NCBI RefSeq assembly: GCF_019431455.1
Contig: NZ_JAHYSR010000002.1
Coordinates: 103,723 to 167,722 of the forward strand
Direction of reading: 5' to 3'
DNA from: Paracoccus bogoriensis
Lineage (GTDB): Bacteria; Pseudomonadota; Alphaproteobacteria; Rhodobacterales; Rhodobacteraceae
Length of the DNA stretch: 64,000 nt
Made by a program: the position numbers and the translations under genes. Of the stretch, positions 46,450 through 55,680 are shown piece by piece. The first letter of the stretch is position 1. Each line of letters begins with the position of its first letter. The notes below the pieces were generated by a model. It saw nothing but the letters and a program-made list of their open reading frames with translations, had not been told where the DNA came from and did not search any database.

Positions 46450-48897
46450 CTAATCTTCCAGAGCGAAAGCGACGACGTAATCGCCCGTGTCGGTCATCAG
46501 ACGCTGATGGCCCGTGGCGGTGATGACGACATATTGCCGCCCGTCGATCTCGTAGCTCATGGGCGAGGCCTGCCCGCCTGCGGGCAGCCGCCCCTGCCAC
46601 AACAGGCGACCGGTTTCGGTCTCGTAGGCGCGCAGCCAGTTGTCCTGCGCGGCGGCGATGAAGGTCAGTCCGGTCGCCGTGACCAGCGGTCCGCCGATAT
46701 TCGCCGTGCCGATGGGCAGCTTCAGAAAGGTCGGCAGCGCCAGCGGACCCGTGTCGAACCCGGTGCCAAGGGGCTTCTGCCAGATGATGTCACCGCTATC
46801 CAGATCGGTGGCCACGATGAAACCCCAGGGCGGCGCGATGCATGGCACGTCCAGCACCGACAGCCAGATCGGGCGGTCCACCCCATAGGGCGAGAAGAAA
46901 TGCGGCGCCACGTCCTGATCGGGGCGGGCGCCGCCCATCCCGACGGGCAGGTCCGCGACCTGCTCGCGCGGCACCATCACGACCTTGTTCGGCAGCCGCG
47001 AGTGATTCGAGATCACGATGTTGCGGTCGCGGTCCAAGCCGATCCCGCCCCAGTTCGGGCCGCCGATCGTGCCGGGAAACAGCAACATTCCGCCAGGATC
47101 GTCGGTGGGCGGGGTATAGATACCCTCGTATCTCATGCGCTGGAACTCCAGCCGGCACATGGCTGCATCCAGCGGCGTCAAGCCAAAGGCGTGGCGGGCA
47201 TCCAACCTTTCGGGGTCGGGACCGGGCAGACCCGCGAGATTGGGGTAATGCACCGATTGCGGCTGTGTCTCGTTGACCCAGTCCCCGGGCAGGGCGCCCT
47301 GCGGCGCGGGTGTCATGCGGATATCGGTCAGCGGCTCGCCCGTCGCCGCGTCAAAAACGAACAGAGAGCCGGTCTTGGTGGCCTGAAGCACTGCGCGCCT
47401 TGTCTGCCCGGCCACGGTCACATCGCCCACAACCGGCTGCGCGCCGATGTCGTAATCCCACAGGTCGTGAATGACGGTGGCGAAATCCCAGACCGTCTCG
47501 CCGGTTTCCAGGTCAATGGCGACAACAGCGGCGGTAAAGCGGTCCTCTTCCTCGGTTCGGGTGCCGCCCCAATGGTCGTTCGCCGAATTGCCTGTGCCGA
47601 CATAGACCAGCCCGGCCTGCGGATCGCCCGAGATGATGTTCCACACATTCGGCGTGCCGCGGGGATAGACTTCTCCCTCGGCCAAGGGCTCTTGCGCCCG
47701 TCCCTGCCGCAGCGCGTCCCACGCCCAGAGCAGATCGCCCGTCGCCGCGTCGTAGGCCCGGACCACCCCGGATGGCGCGTCGCGACGCTGATTGTCGCTG
47801 ACCTGCTGGCCCACGATCAGCGCGTCGCCAACCAGCGCCGGACCCGAAGTGGACGAGGCCAGCCCGGTTTCCTGGATTCCCATGCCAAGCGTCAGATCGA
47901 CGATGCCATTCTGACCGAAATCCTCGCAAACCGCGCCGCTGACCGCGTCCAGCCCGTAAAGACGGCCATCCACGGTTGCGACATGCACCCGTGCGGAACA
48001 CTCGCCCGTCGCATCCGGCAGGGCGTAATGCGCGACCGTCCGGCAGGCCGCCGAGAACAGCGATTCCATGTGCCTTGGATCGACGCCGGGATCAAAGCGC
48101 CACAGAACCTGCCCCGTCGCCGGGTCCAGCGCCAGAACCTGATTGCTGGGTGTGCAGGTGAACAGCCGTCCGTCCACCAGGATCGGCGTGTTCTGCGCCG
48201 AGTAATAGACCCGGTCGTTCGGCGGCAGATCACCCGTCTGCACGCGCCAGACCTCGGTCAGCCGGGCGACGTTCTGCGGCGTGATCTGGCTGGCTGGCGT
48301 AAAGGCCTGTCCATGCGCACTGCCCGCATGGGCAGACCAGTCCGAAGGCCCGTTCAGGCCTTCGGGGACCGGACGCGGCTGGATCCGGGCCAGATCCGAG
48401 GGCTGTGTCGTGCGTTCCCAGTAGATCGCGATCAGTCCGATGGCGACAAGACCGGCCGCAGCGGTCGCCCCGGCCGTCATTCGCAACAGGCCCGGCGCAC
48501 GCAGGGGGCGCGGCGTGCCGGCTGCCGCGACCAGAGCCGACAGAAAGAAGAGGGCCGCAATGACCCCGACCCGCGCGCCGAAATCCGCGCCCCAGCCCGG
48601 CAGAAAGCCCTTGCCCCAGATTTCCCAGATGGACCACAGCATCGTGACCAGCAGGAGGCAGGCCTGAAGCGGCACCGAAAGCCGGGTCAGCCCGCCGATC
48701 TGCGCCAGGCCCGCCAGAGACATCGTCAGTCCCGCCAGCAGATAATACCAACTGCCTCCCTCCCACACGAGAAGCGCCCCGAACCATGCGGTGGCCGCGC
48801 CCAAGGCAAGAAGCGACAGCCCCAGAAGGGCCAGCACGATACGCGCCCACAGGTGAAGGGGCGGAAGGACTGCGGCGGTGCGGTTGGTCTGGGGCAT
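46450..48897 (-). CDS. gcd: Membrane-bound PQQ-dependent glucose dehydrogenase
   Basis: This periplasmic quinoprotein oxidises glucose (or related aldoses) to gluconolactone and feeds electrons to ubiquinone. The 815-residue protein has five N-terminal membrane segments (between about residues 15 and 145), followed by a large beta-propeller with tryptophan-docking-like repeats such as ATGQVLWRFDPG, ATGDLLWAWD and ETGETVWDF, and the VWDYD-type WDYDIGAQPVVG segment. The start at 48897 (MPQTNRTAAVLPPLHLWARIVLALL) puts the first membrane helix at the expected spot. No pqq biosynthesis genes are in the window. Confidence 0.93.
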   Translation of the reverse strand: MPQTNRTAAVLPPLHLWARIVLALLGLSLLALGAATAWFGALLVWEGGSWYYLLAGLTMSLAGLAQIGGLTRLSVPLQACLLLVTMLWSIWEIWGKGFLPGWGADFGARVGVIAALFFLSALVAAAGTPRPLRAPGLLRMTAGATAAAGLVAIGLIAIYWERTTQPSDLARIQPRPVPEGLNGPSDWSAHAGSAHGQAFTPASQITPQNVARLTEVWRVQTGDLPPNDRVYYSAQNTPILVDGRLFTCTPSNQVLALDPATGQVLWRFDPGVDPRHMESLFSAACRTVAHYALPDATGECSARVHVATVDGRLYGLDAVSGAVCEDFGQNGIVDLTLGMGIQETGLASSTSGPALVGDALIVGQQVSDNQRRDAPSGVVRAYDAATGDLLWAWDALRQGRAQEPLAEGEVYPRGTPNVWNIISGDPQAGLVYVGTGNSANDHWGGTRTEEEDRFTAAVVAIDLETGETVWDFATVIHDLWDYDIGAQPVVGDVTVAGQTRRAVLQATKTGSLFVFDAATGEPLTDIRMTPAPQGALPGDWVNETQPQSVHYPNLAGLPGPDPERLDARHAFGLTPLDAAMCRLEFQRMRYEGIYTPPTDDPGGMLLFPGTIGGPNWGGIGLDRDRNIVISNHSRLPNKVVMVPREQVADLPVGMGGARPDQDVAPHFFSPYGVDRPIWLSVLDVPCIAPPWGFIVATDLDSGDIIWQKPLGTGFDTGPLALPTFLKLPIGTANIGGPLVTATGLTFIAAAQDNWLRAYETETGRLLWQGRLPAGGQASPMSYEIDGRQYVVITATGHQRLMTDTGDYVVAFALED

Positions 48898-49075
48898 GGG
48901 GCCTCGGGCTTCACGGCGTTGTGCATGAATGTGTATCGGATGGGGAAACGCGCCCTGATCCAAGGGGTTCCGGCGCGCCTTGCCGTGGCGTGCGAAAAGC
49001 GTCGGGTGGTCGCGTCGCAACCCGCGACGGCGCCGTTGATTTAAGTTAAGATGGTCGCTGCAGGGCGAGGATGCG

Positions 49076-49243
49076 ATGACAGCAGGCGTTGACGAGACGG
49101 ACAAACGGGTGGACGAGGCCATCAAGGCGCTGCGCGATGGCGTCCAGGCCGAGCCCCTGACCCCGCGCGGCCGCGCGCTGGCCGAGGCGCTGGCGCGCAA
49201 GCTGGCTGCTCACACCCCCCAGACCGACAGGGAGACAGGCTGA
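49076..49243 (+). CDS. Small protein of 55 residues, unknown function
   Basis: The ATG at 49076 opens a 55-residue frame (MTAGVDETDKRVDEAIKALRD...) that ends at the TGA at 49241-49243. It has a GGGCGAGG stretch just before the start. Its composition, charged and Ala/Leu-rich, suggests a single helix or coiled coil. It is followed by another small gene on the same strand, and the two may be one transcript. Coding status rests on its frame, codon use and spacing only. Confidence 0.4.
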   Translation: MTAGVDETDKRVDEAIKALRDGVQAEPLTPRGRALAEALARKLAAHTPQTDRETG

Positions 49244-49319
49244 GGGAGTGCGCTTTCCCGGCGCCGTCCTCGACCTGACCAAAACACCTCGACCCGACCA
49301 AAGCAACGGGAGTGCTGCT

Positions 49320-49619
49320 ATGAACAACGGATCCGAACGCCTTGACCAGATCGAGGGGCGCCTTCTGGCGCAACGGCGGTTGTTGGCGCAGATCCTGATG
49401 ACGATGACCGAGGCGCAGCGCAGACAGATGCTTGACTGGCTGGATGCGCGCTCGGTCATGCGCGACGGGCAGGAAGATCCCGGCGTGGTCCCTGCCGATG
49501 GCATGGCCGAGGCCATGGCCCTGGCCGAGGAATACCGCGCGATCGCCGAGCTTGTCGCGCCGCTGCCTCGTGCGATGTCGCCCCGCCCCCCGGTGGACAG
49601 TCTCGCGCCGAGGGATTAG
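49320..49619 (+). CDS. Small protein of 99 residues, unknown function
   Basis: The ATG at 49320 is preceded by GGGAG at 49308-49312 and gives a 99-residue protein beginning MNNGSERLDQIEGRLLAQRRLLAQILMT. The first 50 residues look like a coiled coil; the rest is acidic and then Pro-rich. No catalytic motif is evident. The frame is open upstream to 49248. It lies 39 bases before hspQ on the same strand and could share its transcript. Confidence 0.5.
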   Translation: MNNGSERLDQIEGRLLAQRRLLAQILMTMTEAQRRQMLDWLDARSVMRDGQEDPGVVPADGMAEAMALAEEYRAIAELVAPLPRAMSPRPPVDSLAPRD

Positions 49620-49658
49620 AAAGTCTCGCATCATTTCAGCAGGGACAGGCCCGCAAGC

Positions 49659-50006
49659 ATGACGACGCAGCATCTTCACGGACAAGGCCGGATCGCGAAA
49701 TTCGCCCTGGGCCAGGTTGTCCGGCATCGCGAGCGCCCCTTCCGCGGCGTCATTTTCGATGTCGATCCCCACTTCGCCAATACCGAGGAATGGTACGAAT
49801 CGATCCCCGAAGAGTCGCGGCCCGACAAGGATCAGCCCTTCTATCATCTGTATGCCGAGACAGAGGCGACCTATTATGTCGCCTATGTGTCCGAGCAGAA
49901 CCTGGAGCCCGACACGTCGGGCGAGCCGATCGACCATCCCGAACTGGCTGATCTGTTCGGCGATTTCGAGGATGGCCGCTATTCCCTGATGGCGCCAATC
50001 AACTGA
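49659..50006 (+). CDS. hspQ: Heat shock protein HspQ
   Basis: This 115-residue protein matches the HspQ/YccV family (hemimethylated-DNA-binding fold). The core shows AKFALGQVVRHRERPFRGVIFDVDPHFANTE, then YHLYAETEATYYVAYVSEQNLEPD, which are typical of the family. In enterobacteria HspQ helps control DnaA and acts as an adaptor for Lon; whether this holds here is inference. It converges on the RsbW-like gene with a 3-base gap. Confidence 0.92.
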   Translation: MTTQHLHGQGRIAKFALGQVVRHRERPFRGVIFDVDPHFANTEEWYESIPEESRPDKDQPFYHLYAETEATYYVAYVSEQNLEPDTSGEPIDHPELADLFGDFEDGRYSLMAPIN

Positions 50007-50009
50007 GCC

Positions 50010-50510
50010 TTATCCGGCGACATCGCATGGCGGGATGCGGAAAGCCAGGAAATTCCGGCTGCCTTCGCGGTAGTAGCACAATTCCTGCGTCAGATCCTGG
50101 ATCAGATACCAGCCGAACCCCCCTTCGGGCAGATCCTCGCTGCCGATCTGCGGCAGATCGCGCGGCAGCAGGCATTCGGCGGGCAGCGATGTGCCGTCAT
50201 CGCTGAGCGCGCAGGCCAGCCCGCCATCATGGCCAACCACCCACAGATGGACCAGCGGCGGGCGCAGGATCCTGCCAGGCTCGTCATGATCGCCCGCATG
50301 TTCGGCGATGTTGTTCATCACCTCGGCCAGGACCAGCTCCAACCGGCCGAGCGTGTCGCCCGCCACCTCATCGCGAAAGCGCGCACGCACGGCGCCAAGC
50401 GCGTCCCGCACGGTCTCCGGTGTCGCCTTCAGGACACGGTGGAACATTGGCAAGCTATGGGCCGAGGGCCGATTCTTTATCCCGGCATTCTGCCGTTCTT
50501 CAGGTTTCAT
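50010..50510 (-). CDS. RsbW-like anti-sigma/serine kinase ATPase
   Basis: This 166-residue GHKL-fold protein has an N box (ELVLAEVMNNIAEHAGDHD, around residues 58-72) and a G box (EGGFGWYLIQDLTQEL), as in RsbW or SpoIIAB. Such proteins bind a sigma factor or other target and phosphorylate a STAS-domain antagonist. Its ATG overlaps the stop of the STAS gene upstream (ATGA), forming a coupled partner-switching pair. No SpoIIE-type phosphatase or sigma factor is adjacent. Confidence 0.82.
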   Translation of the reverse strand: MKPEERQNAGIKNRPSAHSLPMFHRVLKATPETVRDALGAVRARFRDEVAGDTLGRLELVLAEVMNNIAEHAGDHDEPGRILRPPLVHLWVVGHDGGLACALSDDGTSLPAECLLPRDLPQIGSEDLPEGGFGWYLIQDLTQELCYYREGSRNFLAFRIPPCDVAG

Positions 50511-50839
50511 TGACGCTGGACCTCCTGTGGGGTGGCGGGGCGGATGTCGAAGATGCTGTCCATCCGGGTCAGCCGAAAGACGCGTTCGACATTGGGGGTC
50601 AGAGCCTGCAGCACCAGCGGCAGGTGGTCGGGCAGCGCCTTGCGCACCGCGATCACGGCACCAAGGCCGGAACTGTCCATGAAATCGACATGCTGCAGGT
50701 CCAGATGCACGGGCTTGGTCGCCCTGGTCACGATGGCGCGCAGCCTGTCCTTGAACTGCGTTGCGATGGCGGCGTCGATCCGCGCTTCGCCCACCCGGAT
50801 CAGCAGATGGCTTTCGGAATCCTGGACGACAAACTGCAT
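50507..50839 (-). CDS. STAS-domain anti-sigma factor antagonist
   Basis: This 110-residue protein is a single STAS domain. The phosphoacceptor region VDFMDSSGLGAVIAV puts the candidate Ser at 56-57. I chose the ATG at 50839 because AGAAGGAAACG precedes it; an in-frame ATG at 50857 is also possible. It probably antagonises the RsbW-like protein encoded downstream, with phosphorylation on the Ser switching partners. It is divergent from the thiolase gene. Confidence 0.85.
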   Translation of the reverse strand: MQFVVQDSESHLLIRVGEARIDAAIATQFKDRLRAIVTRATKPVHLDLQHVDFMDSSGLGAVIAVRKALPDHLPLVLQALTPNVERVFRLTRMDSIFDIRPATPQEVQRQ

Positions 50840-50935
50840 GGACGTTTCCTTCTGCATTCTCGACGACCCGTATAGACGCCAAAGGTTAGCATCCGGTAAT
50901 CGAGGAAGGGGATCGCAAGGGGGAGGATGATGACA

Positions 50936-52096
50936 ATGCGACAGATCTACATCAACGGGGCCGCGCGAACGCCCATGGGCGGCCTTCTGGGGGCGCTGTC
51001 TTCCATGCCCGCCCCGGCGCTTGGCGGGGTTGCCGTGGCGGCGGCGCTGGCGCGGGCGGGGGTGGCGTCCGATCGGGTCGATGCGCTGTTGATGGGCTGC
51101 GTTCTGCCTGCCGGCCAGGGCCAGGCGCCCGCCCGACAGGCGGGCTTTGCGGCGGGCCTGCCGCAGGGCGTGCCGGCGACGACGCTGAACAAGATGTGCG
51201 GTTCGGGGATGCAGGCGGTGATGATGGCCGCCGATGCCATCGCAGCCGGTAGCGCCGATCTGGTCGTCGCGGGCGGGATGGAGAGCATGTCGAACGCGCC
51301 CTATCTGCTGCCCAGGATGCGGGCGGGCGCCCGGTTGGGCCATGGGCAGGTGATTGACCACATGTTCCTTGACGGGTTGGAGGACGCTTATGACAAGGGC
51401 CGCCTGATGGGCACCTTCGCCGAGGATTGCGCCGCCGAATTCGCCTTTTCCCGACAGGCGCAGGACGATTACGCCCTTGCCAGCCTGACGCGGGCGCAAC
51501 AGGCCATCGCCTCGGGCGCCTTCGCCCCCGAGATCGCGCCCGTCACGGTTGCCGGCCGAGGCGGTGACAGCTGCATCGACACGGACGAGCAGCCGGGTCT
51601 GGCCCGCCCCGACAAGATCCCGCATCTGAAACCGGCCTTCCGCAAGGACGGGACGGTGACGGCCGCCAACAGTTCCTCGATCTCGGACGGGGCCGCGGCG
51701 CTGGTGCTCAGCGCCGATCCGGCAGACGCCATCGCGCGTATCGTGGGTCATGCCAGCCACGCGCAGGCCCCGGGCGCGTTTCCGACGGCCCCGGTTCCGG
51801 CCGCCGAAAAGCTGCTGGCCCGGATCGGCTGGACCAAGGACAGCGTCGATCTGTGGGAGGTGAACGAGGCCTTTGCGGTCGTCCCCATGGCCTTCATGGC
51901 GCGGATGGGTCTGTCCCATGAGCGCGTGAACGTGAATGGCGGGGCCTGCGCGCTGGGCCATCCGATCGGTGCCTCGGGCGCGCGGATCATCGTGACGCTG
52001 ATCCACGCGCTTCAGGCGCGCGGCCTCAGGCGTGGGGTTGCCGCCATCTGCATCGGTGGCGGCGAAGGCACGGCGATCGCGGTCGAGCGAGTCTAG
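50936..52096 (+). CDS. Acetyl-CoA acetyltransferase (thiolase)
   Basis: This 386-residue thiolase condenses two acetyl-CoA to acetoacetyl-CoA, or runs the reverse. The active-site Cys is in NKMCGSGMQAVMMA (about residue 88), the catalytic His-Glu region in NEAFAVVPMAF, and the C-terminal Cys in GGGEGTAIA-type glycine-rich end after NVNGGACALGHPIGASGARI. I chose the ATG at 50936 because GGGAGG sits 9 bases before; ATGs at 50927 and 50930 are too close to it. No phaB is adjacent, so a role in polyhydroxybutyrate rather than ketone catabolism is not settled. Confidence 0.9.
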   Translation: MRQIYINGAARTPMGGLLGALSSMPAPALGGVAVAAALARAGVASDRVDALLMGCVLPAGQGQAPARQAGFAAGLPQGVPATTLNKMCGSGMQAVMMAADAIAAGSADLVVAGGMESMSNAPYLLPRMRAGARLGHGQVIDHMFLDGLEDAYDKGRLMGTFAEDCAAEFAFSRQAQDDYALASLTRAQQAIASGAFAPEIAPVTVAGRGGDSCIDTDEQPGLARPDKIPHLKPAFRKDGTVTAANSSSISDGAAALVLSADPADAIARIVGHASHAQAPGAFPTAPVPAAEKLLARIGWTKDSVDLWEVNEAFAVVPMAFMARMGLSHERVNVNGGACALGHPIGASGARIIVTLIHALQARGLRRGVAAICIGGGEGTAIAVERV

Positions 52097-52295
52097 CTCT
52101 TGCCCTGAAAACAGGCAGCGCGTCCGCGCGCGGGCTGCGTCATGCTGTTGTCGCACTGGAACCTGCGGAACGTTTGGGCAGGGCCATGGCTTCTTTTGTG
52201 GACTTTGCGCCATGCCTTGCCCGATCATCGGGTCAGGCGGCTGGGGTCCACGACAAGAAGAAACGGCCTGACACGACACGCAGCACGGGGGAGCC

Positions 52296-53705
52296 ATGAA
52301 TTACTACAACGAGATGTTCGACGGCGACGCGGTGCGCGAGCCCTATGCCCGGCTTCGCGAATGGGTCGAGACGATGCCCGACGATTTCCGCCAGATGAAG
52401 CAGGCCGAGGCCGAGGCGCTGTTCCGCCGCATCGGCATCACCTTTGCCGTCTATGGCGAGGGGGGCGACCCGGACCGGCTGATCCCCTTCGACATGATGC
52501 CCCGCGTTTTCGAGCAGGCCGAATGGCGCCGCCTGGAACGCGGTATCAAGCAGCGCGCCCGGGCGCTGAACGCCTTTCTGCGTGACGTTTACGGCCGGGG
52601 CGAGATCGTGCGGGCGGGGCGCATCCCGGCGCGGCTGGTCTATCGGAACGAGGCTTACGAAAAGGCCGTGGTCGGCATCGTGCCCCCGCGCGGTGTCTAT
52701 TCCCATATCATCGGCATCGACATCGTCCGCACGGCCAAGGACGAATTCCACGTGCTCGAGGACAATTGCCGCACGCCCTCGGGCGTCAGCTACATGCTGG
52801 AGAACCGCGAGATCATGATGCGGATGTTCCCGCAGCTGTTTCGCACCAACCGCATCGAGCCGGTGGACCAGTATCCCGAACTGCTGCGCCGGACGCTGGA
52901 GTCGCTCGCCCCCGCCAAGTGCAGCGAACGTCCGACCTGCGTGATCCTGACGCCAGGCCATTATAACAGCGCCTATTACGAACACAGTTTTCTGGCCAAC
53001 CTGATGGGGGTCGAACTGGTCGAGGGCCAGGATCTCTTCGTGGACGGCGAATTCTGCTATATGCGCACCACGACCGGGCCCAAGCGCGTGGACGTGATCT
53101 ATCGCCGGATCGACGACCCCTTTCTGGACCCGCTGTGTTTTCGCCCCGATTCCATGCTGGGCGTTCCGGGACTGATGGATGTCTATCGCTCGGGCGGGGT
53201 GTCGATCTGCTCGGCACCGGGCGCGGGGGTGGCCGACGACAAGGCGATCTATACCTTCGTCCCGGAAATGGTGCGCTTCTATCTGGGCGAGGAACCGATC
53301 CTGAACAACGTCCAGACCTGGACCTTGTGGAAGGATGACGATTATCGCTATGTGATGGAGAACCTGGGCGATCTGGTCGTCAAGGAGGTCCATGGCTCGG
53401 GCGGCTACGGAATGCTGGTCGGTCCGAAATCCACTGCCGCCGAGATCGAGACCTTCCGCGCCAAGATTCAGGCCAACCCCTCGAACTACATCGCGCAGCC
53501 CACGCTGGCCCTGTCAACCTGCCCAACCTTCGTGGACGAGGGCATCGCGCCGCGCCATGTGGACCTGCGCCCCTTTTGTCTGTGCGGCGATCGGATCGAG
53601 CTGGTGCCGGGCGGTCTGACCCGCGTCGCGCTGCGCGAGGGTTCGCTGGTGGTGAACTCGTCGCAGGGAGGCGGTGTCAAGGATACCTGGGTCCTGTCGG
53701 AATGA
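52296..53705 (+). CDS. Circularly permuted ATP-grasp protein (DUF404/DUF407), Anbu locus
   Basis: This 469-residue protein matches the circularly permuted ATP-grasp type 2 family. Marker segments include YNEMFDGDAVREPYARL, PFDMMPRVFEQAEWRRLERGIKQRARALNAFLRDVYG, FHVLEDNCRTPSGVSYMLENR, and VDGEFCYMRTTTGPKRVDVIYRRIDD. Such enzymes are predicted to form peptide bonds, perhaps adding or joining small peptides. It is the first of three closely spaced genes with alpha-E and transglutaminase-like proteins (14- and 2-base gaps), the set usually found beside Anbu proteases. The real substrate is unknown. Confidence 0.92.
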   Translation: MNYYNEMFDGDAVREPYARLREWVETMPDDFRQMKQAEAEALFRRIGITFAVYGEGGDPDRLIPFDMMPRVFEQAEWRRLERGIKQRARALNAFLRDVYGRGEIVRAGRIPARLVYRNEAYEKAVVGIVPPRGVYSHIIGIDIVRTAKDEFHVLEDNCRTPSGVSYMLENREIMMRMFPQLFRTNRIEPVDQYPELLRRTLESLAPAKCSERPTCVILTPGHYNSAYYEHSFLANLMGVELVEGQDLFVDGEFCYMRTTTGPKRVDVIYRRIDDPFLDPLCFRPDSMLGVPGLMDVYRSGGVSICSAPGAGVADDKAIYTFVPEMVRFYLGEEPILNNVQTWTLWKDDDYRYVMENLGDLVVKEVHGSGGYGMLVGPKSTAAEIETFRAKIQANPSNYIAQPTLALSTCPTFVDEGIAPRHVDLRPFCLCGDRIELVPGGLTRVALREGSLVVNSSQGGGVKDTWVLSE

Positions 53706-53719
53706 GGAGGAGAACGACC

Positions 53720-54676
53720 ATGCTGAGCCGCACCGCCTCGAACCTGTTCTGGATGGGCCGCAATCTGGAACGCGCCGAAACCGCCGCGCGCCTGCTGGAT
53801 GTGGGCCAGCGCATCACCCTGCTGCCCAATACCGAACTGGGCTATCAGAATGAATGGAACTCGCTCTTGCAGGCCTCGGGGACATCCGACCTGTTCCGGC
53901 AGAAATACGGCGAGATCACGCAGGAAAAGATCGAGGAATTCATCTTCTTCGACCATGACAACCCGTCATCGGCCGCAAGCTGCCTTGAACAGGCACGCGA
54001 GGCCGGGCGTATTGTGCGCACCGCCCTGACCAGCCAGGTCTGGGACGCGCTGAACGTCGCCTATCAGGAGTTGCGCAAGATCGAACGCCAGCCCCGCGCC
54101 AAGCTGGATATGGCCGGCTTGACCGACTTCATCACCAGCCACACCTCGACCGTGCGCGGTGCGATCAATGCGACGCAGTTGCGCAACGATGGCTGGCATT
54201 TCATGAACCTGGGCTACAGCATCGAACGCGCCGACGCGACGGCGCGGCTTCTGGATGTCAAATATTTCGTGCTGTTGCCGCGTATCGAATTCGTGGGCTC
54301 GGGACTGGACAATTATCAATGGCAGGTGATCCTGCGTGCGCTGTCGGCGCATCGGGCCTATCACTGGGCCTATGGCGGCGACATCACGGCGGCGCAGGTG
54401 GCCGATTTCCTGATCCTGAACGGGGAAAGCCCGCGGGCGCTGATCACCTCGCTCTACGAAGCGGTCTGGCACCTCGAAGGGTTGGCGCGCCGCTATGGCG
54501 ACAGCGTGCCGACCGAGGCCCGCGACAAGGCACGCGAGGTTCTGGCTGCCCTGGAATCGCGCAACATCGAGATGATCTTCGACGAGGGGCTTCACGAATT
54601 TCTCAGCCGGTTCATCCGCGAGATGGCGACGATCTCGAACCTGGTGCATCAGGATTACCTCATGGGGGGGGTGTGA
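53720..54676 (+). CDS. Alpha-E domain protein (DUF403), Anbu locus
   Basis: This 318-residue all-helical protein is the DUF403/alpha-E family. It opens MLSRTASNLFWMGRNLERAETAARLLDV and repeats the pattern later in WHFMNLGYSIERADATARLLDV (about residues 162-183), as expected of the internal duplication. AGGAGGAG lies before the ATG. Biochemical function is unknown; comparative studies place it with ATP-grasp and transglutaminase partners. It is 2 bases before the transglutaminase-like gene. Confidence 0.9.
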   Translation: MLSRTASNLFWMGRNLERAETAARLLDVGQRITLLPNTELGYQNEWNSLLQASGTSDLFRQKYGEITQEKIEEFIFFDHDNPSSAASCLEQAREAGRIVRTALTSQVWDALNVAYQELRKIERQPRAKLDMAGLTDFITSHTSTVRGAINATQLRNDGWHFMNLGYSIERADATARLLDVKYFVLLPRIEFVGSGLDNYQWQVILRALSAHRAYHWAYGGDITAAQVADFLILNGESPRALITSLYEAVWHLEGLARRYGDSVPTEARDKAREVLAALESRNIEMIFDEGLHEFLSRFIREMATISNLVHQDYLMGGV

Positions 54677-54678
54677 CC

Positions 54679-55491
54679 ATGAAGTTGCGGATTTCCCACG
54701 AAACGATCTATCGCTATGATCACCCCATCCGGAACCTGGTTCAAAGCCTGCGTCTGACGCCCTCGATTTTCGAGGGGCAGCGAACGCATGAATGGCAGAT
54801 CCATGTCTCGGGCGGGGTGCGCGGACCGGGCTTTCGCGACGGCGCGGGCGACTGGATCGAGGGCTGGACCGTGCGCGGCCCGGTCAACGAAGTGAGAGTG
54901 CGTATCGAGGGCCGTATCGACACGCGCGACACTGCGGGCGTGCTGCGCGGCCATCGCGAACTGATCAACCCATTGACCTATCTGCGAACCAGCAAGGTCA
55001 CGGCCCCGGATGCAAGCCTGAGGGCACTGGCCGCAGAGGTCGGAGCCTCGGCGCAGGACCAGCTTGACCTGGCGCATCGCCTGTCGCGTGCGGTCAGCGG
55101 GGCAATCGCCTTCCGCCCCGGCGTGACCGAGGCGCATACGACGGCCGCCGAGGCGTTGGCCCTGGGCAAGGGCGTTTGTCAGGACCACGCCCATACGTTG
55201 ATCGCCCTTGCCCGCCTGTCGGAGATGCCTGCGCGCTATGTTTCTGGCTACCTGCATTCGACCATCGACGGCGAAGCGCACGACGCTGCTCATGCCTGGG
55301 CCGAGATCTTCATCGAGGGCCTGGGCTGGGTCGGCTTTGACCCCGCCAATTCCTGCTGTCCGGATGAACGTTATGTGCGACTCGGATCTGGCATTGATGC
55401 TTCTGAAGCGGCTCCGATCCGCGGCGTCGCGCTTGGCAACAGCGCCGAAGAGCTGGCAGTGGCAGTCCATGTCGAGGAACTTGCCCAGTAG
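54679..55491 (+). CDS. Transglutaminase-like cysteine protease, Anbu locus
   Basis: This 270-residue protein has an N-terminal strand-rich domain (MKLRISHETIYRYDHPI, typical bacterial transglutaminase N-terminus) and a papain-like core. The triad is C167 (GKGVCQDHAH), H205 (DAAHAWAE) and D221 (FDPAN). It is predicted to cut or transfer at amide bonds, possibly acting on the product of the neighbouring ATP-grasp enzyme. I see no signal peptide. It is separated from the Anbu protease gene by 189 bases that contain an intergenic repeat. Confidence 0.92.
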   Translation: MKLRISHETIYRYDHPIRNLVQSLRLTPSIFEGQRTHEWQIHVSGGVRGPGFRDGAGDWIEGWTVRGPVNEVRVRIEGRIDTRDTAGVLRGHRELINPLTYLRTSKVTAPDASLRALAAEVGASAQDQLDLAHRLSRAVSGAIAFRPGVTEAHTTAAEALALGKGVCQDHAHTLIALARLSEMPARYVSGYLHSTIDGEAHDAAHAWAEIFIEGLGWVGFDPANSCCPDERYVRLGSGIDASEAAPIRGVALGNSAEELAVAVHVEELAQ

Positions 55492-55507
55492 CGCCAGATT
55501 CCGGGGG

Positions 55508-55572
55508 GGTGCAGAGGGCGCTGCCCCCGGCCCTTTCCGGGCCTCCCCTTGGGATTTTGGGCCAAGGCAAAG
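55508..55572 (+). repeat. GC-rich intergenic repeat, copy 1
   Basis: This 65-bp element begins GGTGCAGAGGGCGCTGCCCC, has the hairpin GGCCC-TTTCC-GGGCC, and ends GGGCCAAGGCAAAG. It is closely matched by the reverse complement of copy 2 (56415-56482), and more loosely by copy 3. It lies between the transglutaminase gene and the Anbu protease gene. Confidence 0.75.
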
Positions 55573-55680
55573 GGACATGCCGCCTTATTGAGCAGTTCCA
55601 GGATGCGCCGCCATCCCGATGATTGCAGGGTGCTCAGGCTCGGCCTAGTGTCGGGCGACTTTTTTCGGGAAAACCTGCCG

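Noticed and set aside
46507..49044. 845-residue open frame on the plus strand opposite gcd
   Set aside because: The sequence is low-complexity Arg/Gly/Gln-rich, with no domain, while the minus strand encodes a clear PQQ dehydrogenase.
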